Positions 34,212 to 43,300 are shown, numbered from the stretch's first letter. The stretch: 64,000 nucleotides of DNA from Micromonospora citrea (GCF_900090315.1 NZ_FMHZ01000002.1:2024501-2088500), one strand, 5' to 3'. Program-made: numbers and translations. Notes: generated by a model from the sequence alone, not told the origin.

Positions 34212-35792
34212 TCAGACGCGGGCGCGGTCGAGGCCGTAGGTGAGCGAGTCGACGAGGGCGTGCCAGCTCGCCTCGACCACGTTGGGGTGCACGCCGACCG
34301 TCGTCCAGTCGCGGCCGGTGCGGTCGGTGGTCTCCAGCAGCACCCGGGTCACCGCGCCGGTTCCGCTGCTGCCCTCCAGGATCCGCACCTTGAAGTCGGC
34401 CAGCTCGAAGTCGCCCAGCTCCGGGTAGTGCCGGGCGAGGCCGGCGCGCAGCGCCTCGTCCAGGGCGTTGACCGGACCGTTCCCCTCGGCCGTGGCGATG
34501 ACCCGCTCGCCGCGTACGCGGATCTTGACGGTCGCCTCGGAGACCACCGCGCCGTCCTCGCGGTGCTCGACCAGGACCCGGTAGGACTCCAGCGCGAACG
34601 GCTTCGCCGGCGCGGTGTCCAACTCGGAGCGGACGAGCAGCTCGAACGAGGCGTCGGCGGCCTCGAACGACCAGCCGCCGGCCTCCAGCTCCTTGACGCG
34701 CCCGGTGACCCGGGACAGCGCCTCCGGATGGCCGGCCAGGTCCAGGCCGAGCTCGCGGCTCTTGAGCTCGACGCTGGCCCGGCCGGCCATCTCGGTGACG
34801 AGGATCCGCATGTCGTTGCCCACCACCTGTGGGTCCACGTGGTTGTAGAGCAGCGGATCCACTTTGATCGCGCTCGCGTGCAGCCCCGCCTTGTGGGCGA
34901 AGGCCGCGGCCCCGACGTAGGCCTGGTGGGTGTCGGGGGCGATGTTGGCGATCTCGGCGATGGCGTGGGAGACCCGCACCATCTGCCCCAGGCAGCCGTC
35001 CGGTAGGACGGGCAGCCCGAGCTTGAGTTGGAGGTTGGCGACCACGGCGAAGATGTCGGCGTTGCCGGGTCGCTCGCCGTAGCCGTTCGCGGTGCCCTGG
35101 AAGTGCCGCACTCCCGCCTCGACGGCGGCGACGGTGTTCGCCACGGCGCAGGCCGTGTCGTTCTGGCAGTGGATGCCGAGCAGTTCCGGGGCGACGCCCA
35201 GGCGCGCGGTCAGGTCGGCGATCGCGGCCGTCACCTGGGAGGGCAGCATGCCGCCGTTGGTGTCGCAGAGCACCACCCGCTCGGCGCCGGCGGCGAGCGC
35301 CGTCTCCACCACCGCCGCCGTGTACGCCGGGTCGTGCCGGTAGCCGTCGAAGAAGTGCTCCCCGTCGACGAAGACCCGCCGGCCCTCGGCCACCAGGTGC
35401 GCCACGGTGTCGTGGACCATCGCCAGGTTCTCCCCGGCCGTGGTGCGCAGCGCCCGCTCGACGTGCCGCAGGTCGGCCTTGGCGACCAGGGCTACCGCCG
35501 GGGTCTGCGCGTCGAGCAGGCCACGGACCTGCGGGTCGTCGGCGACCGGCACCCCCGCCCGCCGGGTGGCCCCGAACGCGACCAGCAGCGCGTGCCTCAG
35601 GTCCAGTTCCGTGCGCGCCCGGCGGAAGAACTCGGTGTCCTTCGGCACCGCGCCCGGCCAGCCGCCCTCGATGAAGCCGACGCCGAACTCATCGAGCAGC
35701 CGCGCCACCGCGAGCTTGTCGACCACCGAATAGCTGAGCCCCTCGCGCTGGGCGCCGTCGCGCAGCGTCGTGTCGTACACCTGGAAGGTCAT
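34212..35792 (-). CDS. cimA: Citramalate synthase
   Basis: 526 residues. CimA condenses pyruvate and acetyl-CoA to (R)-citramalate, the entry of the threonine-independent isoleucine route. The DRE-TIM metallolyase barrel is clear: VYDTTLRDGAQREGLSYSVVDKL, FIEGGWPGAVPKDTEFF, LCDTNGGMLPSQV, HCQNDTACAVANTVAAVEAGV and GTANGYGERPGNADI, then a C-terminal LeuA dimer domain (NALDEALRAGLARHYPEL) for feedback control. The GGWPG and length fit the CimA/LeuA2 group rather than LeuA. ATG start with AAAGGA upstream. A leader-peptide attenuator precedes it. Confidence 0.93.
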   Translation of the reverse strand: MTFQVYDTTLRDGAQREGLSYSVVDKLAVARLLDEFGVGFIEGGWPGAVPKDTEFFRRARTELDLRHALLVAFGATRRAGVPVADDPQVRGLLDAQTPAVALVAKADLRHVERALRTTAGENLAMVHDTVAHLVAEGRRVFVDGEHFFDGYRHDPAYTAAVVETALAAGAERVVLCDTNGGMLPSQVTAAIADLTARLGVAPELLGIHCQNDTACAVANTVAAVEAGVRHFQGTANGYGERPGNADIFAVVANLQLKLGLPVLPDGCLGQMVRVSHAIAEIANIAPDTHQAYVGAAAFAHKAGLHASAIKVDPLLYNHVDPQVVGNDMRILVTEMAGRASVELKSRELGLDLAGHPEALSRVTGRVKELEAGGWSFEAADASFELLVRSELDTAPAKPFALESYRVLVEHREDGAVVSEATVKIRVRGERVIATAEGNGPVNALDEALRAGLARHYPELGDFELADFKVRILEGSSGTGAVTRVLLETTDRTGRDWTTVGVHPNVVEASWHALVDSLTYGLDRARV

Positions 35793-35814
35793 CGGGGATC
35801 CTTTCGAGAGCAAC

Positions 35815-35843
35815 AAAAAGACCCCCCGCGGATGCGGGAGGTC
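35815..35843 (-). terminator. Attenuator terminator of cimA
   Basis: On the minus strand GACCTCCCGC (35843-35834), a 4-base loop, GCGGGGGGTC (35829-35820), then a run of five T (35819-35815). This intrinsic terminator lies upstream of cimA, between the leader peptide and the structural gene, where only attenuation makes sense of it. The cimA ATG is 23 bases beyond. Confidence 0.8.
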
Positions 35844-35844
35844 T

Positions 35845-35874
35845 GCGCGCTCGGCGGAGGGGAGGCCGGCGCGC
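35845..35874 (-). promoter_or_regulatory. Pause/anti-terminator hairpin of the cimA leader
   Basis: GCGCGC-CGGC pairs with GCCG-A-GCGCGC around a 9-base loop. One arm overlaps the stop codon of the leader peptide, so a ribosome at the stop codon would alter folding. Confidence 0.6.
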
Positions 35875-35906
35875 TAGGTCCGAATAATCAGGTGGGTGCT
35901 GTTCAC
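35874..35906 (-). CDS. cimA leader peptide with Leu-Ile-Ile codons
   Basis: Ten codons, GTG start (35904-35906), TAG stop: the peptide is MNSTHLIIRT. The regulatory run is CTG ATT ATT; ATT is a rare Ile codon at this GC content, and two in a row in such a short frame is striking. A -10-like CAGAGT (35914-35919) lies 7 bases upstream, suggesting leaderless translation of the leader. It is followed by the paired hairpins above, the standard arrangement of ribosome-mediated attenuation. Ile supply would favour termination and Ile starvation read-through into cimA. Confidence 0.7.
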   Translation of the reverse strand: MNSTHLIIRT

Positions 35907-36076
35907 GATCGCCACTCTGCCACCCGGGCGCGGTTTTGGGAGGCAAAATCCACATGGCGGGACGGTGACGCACCGTCGCGGGGCCGCCCTGAAGGTACGG
36001 CCACTGCGGAAACCGACATCGGTGATCCACTTCACAAGTCACCCGGCCGCCACCAGGCGGAAACAACGCTGAGGAA

Positions 36077-36099
36077 GTATCTGGAACTGATCCAGATAC
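36077..36099. promoter_or_regulatory. Perfect 9-bp palindrome upstream of ahpC
   Basis: GTATCTGGA (36077-36085), 5-base centre, TCCAGATAC (36091-36099), ending 30 bases before the ahpC start. The 23-base dyad resembles an operator for a redox-sensing regulator, but the regulator gene is not in the window. A mRNA hairpin in the 5' leader is the alternative. Confidence 0.6.
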
Positions 36100-36129
36100 C
36101 GGCCTTCGTGCCGCTGCCAAGGAGGACCT

Positions 36130-36690
36130 GTGCTCACTGTCGGTGACCGCTTCCCCGAGTACGAACTCACCGCCTGCGTGTCGCTGGACGCCGACAAGGC
36201 GTTCGAGACCATCAACCACAAGTCCCACGAGGGCAAGTGGCGGGTCGTCTTCTTCTGGCCGAAGGACTTCACCTTCGTCTGCCCGACCGAGATCGCCGAG
36301 TTCGGCCGGCTGAACGAGGAGTTCGCCGACCGGGACGCCCAGGTCCTCGGCGTGTCGGTGGACAACGAGTTCGTCCACTACGCGTGGCGCAAGGACCACC
36401 CGGACCTGCGCGAGCTGCCCTTCCCGATGCTGAGCGACGTCAAGCGCGAGCTGACCGCCGCCTGCGGCGTGCTGGGCGAGGACGGCGTGGCCCAGCGGGC
36501 GACCTTCATCGTCGACCCGAACAACGAGATCCAGTTCGTCATGGTGACCGCCGGCTCGGTCGGCCGCAACGTCTCCGAGGTGCTGCGCGTGCTCGACGCC
36601 CTGCAGACCGACGAGCTGTGCCCGTGCAACTGGAACAAGGGCGGCGAGACCCTGGACGCGACCAAGCTCCTCGCCGGCGCCGGGGCCTGA
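36130..36690 (+). CDS. ahpC: Alkyl hydroperoxide reductase, peroxiredoxin subunit
   Basis: 186 residues. Typical 2-Cys peroxiredoxin that reduces hydroperoxides: peroxidatic Cys in FFWPKDFTFVCPTEI, the GVSVDNEFVH and FPMLSDVKRELTAACGVL blocks, resolving Cys in ELCPCNWNKG. GTG start with AAGGAGGA immediately upstream. The gene is followed after two bases by ahpD; there is no ahpF, so AhpD is the likely reductant link, as in mycobacteria. Confidence 0.97.
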   Translation: MLTVGDRFPEYELTACVSLDADKAFETINHKSHEGKWRVVFFWPKDFTFVCPTEIAEFGRLNEEFADRDAQVLGVSVDNEFVHYAWRKDHPDLRELPFPMLSDVKRELTAACGVLGEDGVAQRATFIVDPNNEIQFVMVTAGSVGRNVSEVLRVLDALQTDELCPCNWNKGGETLDATKLLAGAGA

Positions 36691-36692
36691 CC

Positions 36693-37223
36693 ATGGGTCT
36701 GGACGCGATCAAGGCGGCTCTGCCCGAGTACGCCAAGGACATCAAGCTCAACCTCGGCTCCACGATCGGCACCTCGACGCTGAAGCCGGAGCAGGCGTGG
36801 GGCACCGCCCTGGCCTGCGCCGTCGCGGCGCGCAACCCGGTCGTGCTGCGGGAGATCGCCGACGAGGCGGCCACCCACCTCGGGCCGGAGGCGGTCGAGG
36901 CCGCCAAGGGCGCCGCCGCCATCATGGCGATGAACAACGTCTACTACCGGGCCAAGCACCTGATCGGCGACGAGCAGTACCAGTCGATCCCGGCACGGCT
37001 GCGGATGCAGATCATCGCCAAGCCGGGCGTGGAGAAGGCCGACTTCGAGCTCTGGTGCCTGGCCGTCTCGGCGATCACCGGCTGCGGGGTGTGCCTGGAG
37101 TCGCACGAGAAGACCCTGCGCGGCGCGGGCTTCAGCCGCGAGCAGGTGCACGAGGGGCTGCGCATCGCCGCCGTCGTGCACGCCGCCGCGGTCACCCTCG
37201 ACGCCCAGGCCGCGCTCGCCTGA
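36693..37223 (+). CDS. ahpD: Alkyl hydroperoxide reductase AhpD
   Basis: 176 residues. Carboxymuconolactone-decarboxylase fold with the AhpD catalytic CxxC in GCGVCLESHEKTLR and the preceding ELWCLAVSAIT helix, and an N-terminal MGLDAIKAALPEYAKDIKLNL. AhpD accepts electrons from lipoylated proteins and reduces AhpC. Start is two bases after the ahpC stop. Conserved ahpC-ahpD operon of actinobacteria. Confidence 0.97.
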   Translation: MGLDAIKAALPEYAKDIKLNLGSTIGTSTLKPEQAWGTALACAVAARNPVVLREIADEAATHLGPEAVEAAKGAAAIMAMNNVYYRAKHLIGDEQYQSIPARLRMQIIAKPGVEKADFELWCLAVSAITGCGVCLESHEKTLRGAGFSREQVHEGLRIAAVVHAAAVTLDAQAALA

Positions 37224-37235
37224 CGCGTACGCCCC

Positions 37236-37270
37236 GGTGGGCCGGCGCCGCACGACGGCGCCGGCCCACC
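37236..37270 (+). terminator. Terminator of ahpCD
   Basis: Perfect 15-bp stem 37236-37250 / 37256-37270 with a 5-base loop, 12 bases past the ahpD stop; no T run follows, as is common in actinobacteria. Confidence 0.8.
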
Positions 37271-37416
37271 GCCGTCTCCGGCGGCCACCGCGTCAGCGCC
37301 GTCTCCCCGGCTCCGGGGTCCCGCCGTTTCCGGTGGCGACCGCCCGGGTAGCTCCTCCCAGGACGAGGACACGATCCGGCGAGACGACTGGCGACAGTCG
37401 GGGCAGGAGTTGTCAG

Positions 37417-37875
37417 ATGGACAGGCTCGACCCGCACAGCACGCACGGCAGCCCGGATCCGGTGCGCGACGGCGGCCGGGGCGAGTTCGCCGGCGGCGCG
37501 CCCGCCGGCTCCTTCGACCCGTGGCGCTACCGCGACACCGCGAGGGTGGCCGACGCCGACCTGGTCGGCTACAAGGTCGAGGCCACCGACGGCAGCATCG
37601 GCAAGATCGACAGTGCGAGCCACGAGGTCAACGACAGCTACCTGGTGGTGGATACCGGTCCGTGGGTCTTCGGCCGCCGAGTCATGATCCCGGCCGGCAC
37701 CGTCAACCACGTCGACCACGACGAGCGCAAGGTCCACGTCGACCGGAGCAAGGACCAGATCAAGGCCGCCCCGGAGTACGACGAGACCGCCGACACCGAC
37801 CCCACCTACCGGGACCGGCTCGGCGGCTACTACGGCGAGACGTACTCGGCAATCCCGCCCGGCACCGCCCGGTAG
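37417..37875 (+). CDS. PRC-barrel domain protein
   Basis: 152 residues, soluble, acidic. A disordered N-terminus of about 35 residues leads to FDPWRYRDTARVADADLVGYKVEATDGSIGK (recognisable as L.GY.V...DGSIGKID of PRC barrels), YLVVDTGPWVFGRRVMIPAGTV and a DERKVHVDRSKDQIKAAPEYD tail, ending in a Tyr-rich segment GGYYGETYSA. PRC-barrel proteins with this build are linked to photosynthetic reaction centre H-like or stress roles in actinobacteria; the function here is unknown. AGGAG eight bases before the ATG. Confidence 0.85.
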   Translation: MDRLDPHSTHGSPDPVRDGGRGEFAGGAPAGSFDPWRYRDTARVADADLVGYKVEATDGSIGKIDSASHEVNDSYLVVDTGPWVFGRRVMIPAGTVNHVDHDERKVHVDRSKDQIKAAPEYDETADTDPTYRDRLGGYYGETYSAIPPGTAR

Positions 37876-38035
37876 TCACCGGCAGCTCGCCCTCGGCACC
37901 GCCCGGTGATCGCCGGCGGTTCGCCCCGGCACCGCGCGGTGGTCACCGGCGGTTCGCCCCCGGCACCGCCCGATGGTCACCGGCAGCTCGCCCGGCACCG
38001 CGCGGTGGTCACCGGCGGACGACGGTCTCCCGCGT
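37876..38035. repeat. Tandem ~30-40 bp repeats (GGCACCGC..GTGGTCACCGGC)
   Basis: Five imperfect copies built on GGCACCGCcCGGTGGTCACCGGCgGtTCGCCCC, partly truncated, fill the gap between the PRC-barrel stop and the phosphatase promoter. No gene. Confidence 0.8.
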
Positions 38036-38050
38036 CCCGTGGGAGGCCGT

Positions 38051-38056
38051 TACCGT
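38051..38056 (+). promoter_or_regulatory. -10 element of a leaderless gene
   Basis: TACCGT, 6 bases before the GTG at 38063. Confidence 0.55.
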
Positions 38057-38062
38057 GTCAGC

Positions 38063-38797
38063 GTGGACACCGCCGAGGTCAACCGCAGTCCGTTCGCCAC
38101 CCTCTTCAACTTCCGCGACGTCGGCGGCCACGTCGGCCACGACGGGCGGGCCGTCCGCCCTGGCCGGCTCTACCGCTCCGACTCCCTGCACCGCCTCGAC
38201 GGCGCCGACCGCGAGGCGTTCGCCGCCCTCGGCGTACGCACGGTCATCGACCTGCGCCGCCCGCACGAGGTGGAGCGTGACGGCCGGGTCCCCCACTTCG
38301 ACGGCCTGACCTGGCACCACGTCCACCCCGAGCACGCGGAGTGGGGCGAGACCCCCTACCGGCCGGGCAGCGACCAGGCCCGCTACCTCGCCGACCGGTA
38401 CGCCGACCTCGCCGCGACCGGCACCGCCGGGCTGGCGAGGGCCGTCGGGCTGATCGCCGAGGCCGCCAACGCTCCCGTGGTGGTGCACTGCGTCGTCGGC
38501 AAGGACCGGACTGGCCTCGTCTGCGGGCTCACCCTCGCGGCCCTCGGCGTCGCAGACGACGACATCGCCGCCGACTACGCGCTGAGCACGGCGGCCGGCG
38601 AGCGGTTCCACGCCTGGTACGCGGCCTACACCCAGCGGACGGGGCAGAGCCTCCCGCCGCTGACCTGCCCCGCCGAGGCCATGACGCTCTTCCTCGCCGA
38701 GCTGCGGGTAGCCCATGGCTCCGTCGAGGGCTACCTCCGCCACGCCGGCGTCACCGAGGCCCAACTAGCCGCCCTCCGCACCCACCTCCTGACCTGA
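38063..38797 (+). CDS. Protein tyrosine/serine phosphatase (PtpB-like)
   Basis: 244 residues. Architecture of the bacterial Tyr phosphatase 3 family (M. tuberculosis PtpB type): NFRDVGGHVGHDGRAVRPGRLYRSDSL at the N-terminus (signature FRD.GG...G..VR.G.L.RS), VIDLRRPHEVE, and the P-loop HCVVGKDRTG (HCxxGKDRTG) with catalytic Cys. These enzymes dephosphorylate phospho-Tyr and phosphoinositides. GTG start from a leaderless -10; a longer frame upstream is unlikely because it lies in the repeat region. Confidence 0.93.
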   Translation: MDTAEVNRSPFATLFNFRDVGGHVGHDGRAVRPGRLYRSDSLHRLDGADREAFAALGVRTVIDLRRPHEVERDGRVPHFDGLTWHHVHPEHAEWGETPYRPGSDQARYLADRYADLAATGTAGLARAVGLIAEAANAPVVVHCVVGKDRTGLVCGLTLAALGVADDDIAADYALSTAAGERFHAWYAAYTQRTGQSLPPLTCPAEAMTLFLAELRVAHGSVEGYLRHAGVTEAQLAALRTHLLT

Positions 38798-38812
38798 CCC
38801 CGCCCCACCCGG

Positions 38813-38839
38813 CACCGCCCCACCCTGGGCGGGGCGGTG
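38813..38839. terminator. Terminator-like hairpin between convergent genes
   Basis: CACCGCCCCACCC (38813-38825) and GGGCGGGGCGGTG (38827-38839) pair with one mismatch. It lies between the phosphatase stop and the ilvE stop. The rest of the gap to 38966 is G-rich without a gene. Confidence 0.55.
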
Positions 38840-38966
38840 AGGCGGGGCGGCGCGGGAGGGCGAGGCGGTCGTGGGGTAGGTAGCGCGGGGTGGTGACGGG
38901 CGTCAGGTGGGGCCGCCCCCGCGGCCGGGGAGGGCGCGGGGGCGGGCAGTGGTGCGGGGGCGCGGG

Positions 38967-40064
38967 TCAGAGGATGCGACGGACCCAGCCGTGCGGGTCG
39001 GCGGCGCCGCCCCGCTGGAGGTCGACGAGCTGCTGCCGCAGGGCCATGGTGACCCGGCCGGGCTCGCCGCCGCCGATCAGGAAGCCGCCGTCGGGGAAGC
39101 GCACCTCCCCGATCGGGGTGATCACGGCGGCGGTGCCGCAGGCGAACACCTCCCGGAGCCGCCCGCTCGCCGCGTCGGCCTGCCAGTCGGCGAAGCTCAC
39201 CGGCCGCTCCTCGATCCGGTGCCCCGCGCCGGCGGCCAGGGTGAGCACCGACTCCCGGGTGATGCCGGGCAGGATCGTGCCGGTCAGCGGCGGGGTGACC
39301 ACGGTGCCGTCGTCGTAGACGAAGAACACGTTCATGCCGCCCAGCTCGTCGACGAAGCGCCGCTCCACCGCGTCCAGGAAGACCACCTGGTCGCAGCCGT
39401 GCTCGATCGCCTCGGCCTGGGCCACCAGCGAGCTGGCGTAGTTGCCGCCGCACTTCGCCGCGCCGGTGCCGCCCGGGGCGGCCCGGGTGTAGTCCGGCGT
39501 GACCCAGACGGTGACCGGCTTGACCCCGCCCGGGAAGTACGCGCCGACGGGCGAGGCGATCACCACGTAGAGGTATTCGTTGGCCGGCCGGACGCCGAGG
39601 AACACCTCGCTGGCGAACATGAACGGACGCAGGTAGAGGCTGCCGTCCTCGCCCGCGGGGATCCAGTCCCGGTCGATCTCGACGAGCCGGCGCAGCGAGT
39701 CGACGAACGCCTCCTCGGGCAGCGGCGGCATCGCCATGCGCCGGGCGGAGGCGGCGAAGCGGGCGGCGTTGGCCTCCGGGCGGAACATGGTGACCCCGCC
39801 GTCGGCCGTCCGGTACGCCTTCAGGCCCTCGAAGATCTCCTGCGCGTAGTGCAGCACCGCGGCGGCCGGGTCCATCGGGATGGGCGCGCGGGCCTCGACC
39901 CGGGCGTCGTACCAGCCCTTGCCGTCGGCGTAGCGGATGGTGACCATGTGGTCGGTGAAGACCCGGCCGAACCCGGGGTTGGCCAGCAGGGCGGCCCGGT
40001 CGGCGACGGATACCGGCGCGGGATTCGGACGGATCTCGAAGTCGAGCTTGTCACCACCGCTCAT
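38967..40064 (-). CDS. ilvE: Branched-chain amino acid aminotransferase
   Basis: 365 residues. IlvE transaminates the 2-oxo acids of Leu, Ile and Val with glutamate, the last step of all three pathways. Fold-type IV PLP enzyme of the longer actinobacterial/eukaryotic type: [58 protein letters not shown] (PLP Lys in the GGNYA segment context), [21 protein letters not shown] and [16 protein letters not shown] with GGAGG eight bases upstream. Confidence 0.96.
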   Translation of the reverse strand: MSGGDKLDFEIRPNPAPVSVADRAALLANPGFGRVFTDHMVTIRYADGKGWYDARVEARAPIPMDPAAAVLHYAQEIFEGLKAYRTADGGVTMFRPEANAARFAASARRMAMPPLPEEAFVDSLRRLVEIDRDWIPAGEDGSLYLRPFMFASEVFLGVRPANEYLYVVIASPVGAYFPGGVKPVTVWVTPDYTRAAPGGTGAAKCGGNYASSLVAQAEAIEHGCDQVVFLDAVERRFVDELGGMNVFFVYDDGTVVTPPLTGTILPGITRESVLTLAAGAGHRIEERPVSFADWQADAASGRLREVFACGTAAVITPIGEVRFPDGGFLIGGGEPGRVTMALRQQLVDLQRGGAADPHGWVRRIL

Positions 40065-40292
40065 CGCGCTGACCTCCCTGCGGAACGAACGGCACACGGG
40101 TCCGCATGCCGAGAAATGTGGTGCGAGAAACTTACCCCGAACGGTCGTTCAGCCGGTAGCGCCGTCCGGGCGCTGCCGCGCCGCCGCACGGACGCCCCGC
40201 CGGCGCGTGGTGGGGCGCGGCGGGCGCAGACCGGCGACCGGACGGGGCGACGCGGTGGACGGAGACCGGCGGCCCGGGCGGGACGGCCGGGG

Positions 40293-41324
40293 TCAGGAAG
40301 CGGCGAGCGCGGCCAGCCGGTCGCCGACCTCCTCGGTGCGCAGCGGTACGCCCGCGCTCCGGGCGGCCAGCTCCGCGCCGACCGCGGCGGTGACCCGGGC
40401 GGCGGCGTCGGCGTGGCCGAGCTGGTCGAGCAGCAGCGCGGCGGAGAGCACGGCCGCCACCGGGTCGGCCACGCCGCGCCCGGCGATGTCCGGCGCGGAG
40501 CCGTGCACCGGCTCGAACATCGAGGGGTACGCCCCCTCGGGGTTGATGCTGCCGCTGGCCGCCAGCCCGATCCCGCCGGTGACGGCGGCGGCGATGTCGG
40601 TGAGGATGTCGCCGAACAGGTTGTCGGTGACCACCACGTCGTAGCGCTGGGGCTGGGTCACGAGGAACATCGCGGCGGCGTCGACGTGCTGGTATTCCGT
40701 GGTCACGTCGGGGTGCTCGGCGGCGACGGCCTCGAACGCGCGCGCCCAGAGCGAGCCGGCGTGGGTGAGCACGTTGGTCTTGTGCACGAGGGTGACCTTG
40801 CGCCGCTCCCGGCGGGCGGCGCGGGCGAAGGCGTCGCGGATCACCCGCTCCACGCCGTGCCGGGTGTTCAGGCTCTCCTCGGTGGCGACCTCGGCGGGGG
40901 TGCCCCGGTGCAGCGCGCCGCCGGCGCCGGCGTAGAGGCCCTCGGTGCCCTCGCGGACCACCACGAGGTCGACCTCGCCCGGCTTGACGGTGGCCAGCGG
41001 CCCTGCGACGCCGGGCCAGAGCCGCGACGGGCGCAGGTTGACGTACTGGTCGAAGGCGAACCGAAGCTTCAGCAGCAGACCCCGCTCCAGCACGCCCGGC
41101 GGCACGGTCGGGTCGCCGACGGCGCCGAGCAGGATGGCGTCGTGCCCGGCCAGCTCGGCCAGCACCGAGTCGGGCAGCACCTCGCCGGTGCGGTGCCAGC
41201 GGGCCGCGCCGAGGTCGTACTCGGTGGCCTCCACGCCGGGGAGCACGGCGTCGATGACCTTGCGGGCCTGCGCGACCACCTCGGGTCCGATCCCGTCCCC
41301 GGCCACCACCGCGATCCGTGCCAC
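40293..41324 (-). CDS. leuB: 3-isopropylmalate dehydrogenase
   Basis: 343 residues. NAD-dependent oxidative decarboxylation of 3-isopropylmalate. Signature: [91 protein letters not shown] and [23 protein letters not shown] start (41322-41324) with AAGGAG eight bases upstream; a longer frame has no support. It is 228 bases behind ilvE on the same strand, so the two may have separate promoters. Confidence 0.97.
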   Translation of the reverse strand: MARIAVVAGDGIGPEVVAQARKVIDAVLPGVEATEYDLGAARWHRTGEVLPDSVLAELAGHDAILLGAVGDPTVPPGVLERGLLLKLRFAFDQYVNLRPSRLWPGVAGPLATVKPGEVDLVVVREGTEGLYAGAGGALHRGTPAEVATEESLNTRHGVERVIRDAFARAARRERRKVTLVHKTNVLTHAGSLWARAFEAVAAEHPDVTTEYQHVDAAAMFLVTQPQRYDVVVTDNLFGDILTDIAAAVTGGIGLAASGSINPEGAYPSMFEPVHGSAPDIAGRGVADPVAAVLSAALLLDQLGHADAAARVTAAVGAELAARSAGVPLRTEEVGDRLAALAAS

Positions 41325-41547
41325 GTCCTGCGCTCCTTCGACTCGCCGTTTGGTCCGACCGTACGCCGCCGTCCCGCGTCCCGGTACGAAGCTTCCAGAA
41401 TGCGGGAAATGCGGATGCACAGGGAGCTCTCAGGTGACATTCATGGTCAGGTCATCTCCGCTGCCTAGCGTGGTGACGAGTCGGGTCACGGGGGCCCGCG
41501 ACGGTACCGCGACGACGCGGCGCCGGCAGCGAGGGAGCACTGTCATC

Positions 41548-42393
41548 ATGCGGATCGACCAGCAGCCACGCACCCGCTGGGTGGACCAGTCGGCCTTCCA
41601 GCCGCGCCGGCCGGACCTGCGCCTCGGCTCCCGCAGCCACCGGGTCGACCGGCTCGGCGCCGCCACCGGCGACCGGATCGCCGTGCAGCACACCGTCCGG
41701 ACCACGACGGCGGAATACTCGCTGCTGCTCAACGCCCCCGAGTGGCTGGGCCGCCGGGGCGTCGGGGAGGCCCTGCGGGACGCGGTCGCGGAGCTGCGGG
41801 CCATCGACCTCACCTACGGCCCCACCCGGCCGGAGAGCCTCGTCTCCCGGCTGCGCCGGGGCGAGATCAGCCCCGAGTCGTACCCGCCGCTGGCCGACCT
41901 CGTCGACCGATGCGCGGCGATGCGGGCGGCCACCGACGGCTGGTTCGACGCCTGGGCGGTGCCCGGCGGCTTCGACCCGGGCGGCCTGCTCGGCGGGTGG
42001 GCGGTGGAGCGGGCCGCCGCCCGGCTGCGCGCCGCCGGCATCCACGACTACGCCGTGCTCAGCGGTGCCGACCTGGTCGTACGCGGGCACGCGGCGCACG
42101 GCGGCCCGTGGCGGGTGGCGGTGCACCACCCGACGGACCGGCACCGCGCGCCGCTGGTGCTGGAGATGACGGCGGGCGCGGTCGGCACCTCGGGGGTGAG
42201 CGGCCGGCGGGGGCACGTGGTCGACCCGCACACGGGCGAGCCGGCCGACCAACTGGTCGCCGCGACGGTCGTCGGCCCCGACCTCGCCGTCGCCGACGCC
42301 TACGCCACCGCGCTCTACGCCGCCGGGCCGGCCGGGCTGGCCTGGTTCCGCAACGGGTCGGACTACCGCGCGCTCTTCGCCCACCGCCGCTGA
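41548..42393 (+). CDS. FAD:protein FMN transferase (ApbE family)
   Basis: 281 residues. ApbE-type flavin transferase: LRRGEISPESYPPLADLVDRC, ATDGWFDAWAVPGGFDPGGLLGGWAVERAA (the GxFDPxGLxKGWA motif), GADLVVRG, TAGAVGTSGVSGRRGHVVDPHTGEPA and the final ATALYAAGPAGLAW. No signal peptide or lipobox is seen, so it acts in the cytoplasm. A -10 TAGCGT lies near 41466-41471. Length is at the short end of the family. Target protein unknown. Confidence 0.85.
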   Translation: MRIDQQPRTRWVDQSAFQPRRPDLRLGSRSHRVDRLGAATGDRIAVQHTVRTTTAEYSLLLNAPEWLGRRGVGEALRDAVAELRAIDLTYGPTRPESLVSRLRRGEISPESYPPLADLVDRCAAMRAATDGWFDAWAVPGGFDPGGLLGGWAVERAAARLRAAGIHDYAVLSGADLVVRGHAAHGGPWRVAVHHPTDRHRAPLVLEMTAGAVGTSGVSGRRGHVVDPHTGEPADQLVAATVVGPDLAVADAYATALYAAGPAGLAWFRNGSDYRALFAHRR

Positions 42394-42430
42394 GGCTGGC
42401 CCCGGCAGCGGGTCAGCCGCTCGTGGGCCG

Positions 42431-42640
42431 GGCTGGTCGGCCCGCCCCACCCCGGCCGTCGGCGACGGCGGGCACACGCGGGAGGCGACGGGCATGGGCG
42501 GGCTGGTCGGCCCGCCCCACCCCGGCCGTCGGCGACGGCGGGCACACGCGGGAGGCGACGGGCATGGGCCGGCTGGTCGGCCCGCCCCACACCCCGACGT
42601 CGGCGACGACGGGCACGCGCGGGAGGCGACGGGCAGCGGG
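42431..42640. repeat. Three tandem 70-bp repeats
   Basis: A 70-bp unit starting GGCTGGTCGGCCCGCCCCAC begins at 42431, 42501 and 42571; the first two are nearly identical and the third has drifted at its end. The region is between the ApbE gene and the next small gene; the rest to 42923 holds no gene I can support. Confidence 0.85.
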
Positions 42641-42923
42641 GAAGGCGATCGGCCCCCACGGTCTCGGCAACGACCGTGGGGGCCGGTCAGCGACGAGTGC
42701 GCGTGGCTCGCGCAATCGAGGGGTGCGGGCCGGTCGGCCGGACGTCGACCTCGCCACCCGAAGACGGGCCCACGCCGCGAGCTCGGCCAGTGACCGCACC
42801 GGTACGCTAGCGAATCGACGCAACTCGACGCAAGGGTCTCCACAGCGGACTCTCGCGGCGTCGATCGCGCCGGTCGGCGGGGCGATTTCGACAGTGAGAG
42901 CGGCGGATGGCACGCTGTCCGCC

Positions 42924-43280
42924 GTGAGTTTCGATCTGAGCGTGTGGGCCCTGGCGGACGGGGCGACACCCGAGGACGTGCGGGCGGCAGTGGGCCGTTG
43001 CCGGCAGGGGCAGCACGTCGAGCGCCACCCGGACCCGCGGGTCGTGGCGTTCTACCGGGCGATCACCACCAGGTACCCGGACCGCCCGGCCGGGCGGGAC
43101 ACCCCGTGGGCGGTGGCGCCGCTGCACGCGGCGAGCGACCACGTCGAGTTGAACCTGCACCCGACCTGCGCGGACGAGGTGCTGCTCGACATCGAGCGGT
43201 TGGCCGGCGAGCACGACCTCATGCTCTTCGACGCCCAGGACGGCTCGGTCTACCCGCCGCCGGCCCGGCTGACCGGCTGA
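42924..43280 (+). CDS. Hypothetical protein
   Basis: 118 residues, no recognised family. Begins SFDLSVWALADGATPEDVRAAVGRC, then AFYRAITTRYPDRP, WAVAPLHAASDHVELNLHPTCADEVLLDIERLAGEHDLMLFDAQDG. It looks like a compact alpha/beta protein; similar proteins in actinobacteria are often uncharacterised immunity- or SMI1-type partners, but this is not shown here. GTG start from CACGCT (-10 like) 7 bases upstream. The preceding gap is repetitive. Convergent with serA at a shared hairpin. Confidence 0.65.
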   Translation: MSFDLSVWALADGATPEDVRAAVGRCRQGQHVERHPDPRVVAFYRAITTRYPDRPAGRDTPWAVAPLHAASDHVELNLHPTCADEVLLDIERLAGEHDLMLFDAQDGSVYPPPARLTG

Positions 43281-43300
43281 CGCCACCCGCGTACGACGAA

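Noticed and set aside
40065..40292. Leader-peptide attenuator before ilvE, and similarly before leuB (41325-41547)
   Set aside because: Short ORFs exist but lack runs of regulatory codons, and no hairpin followed by a T run is present.
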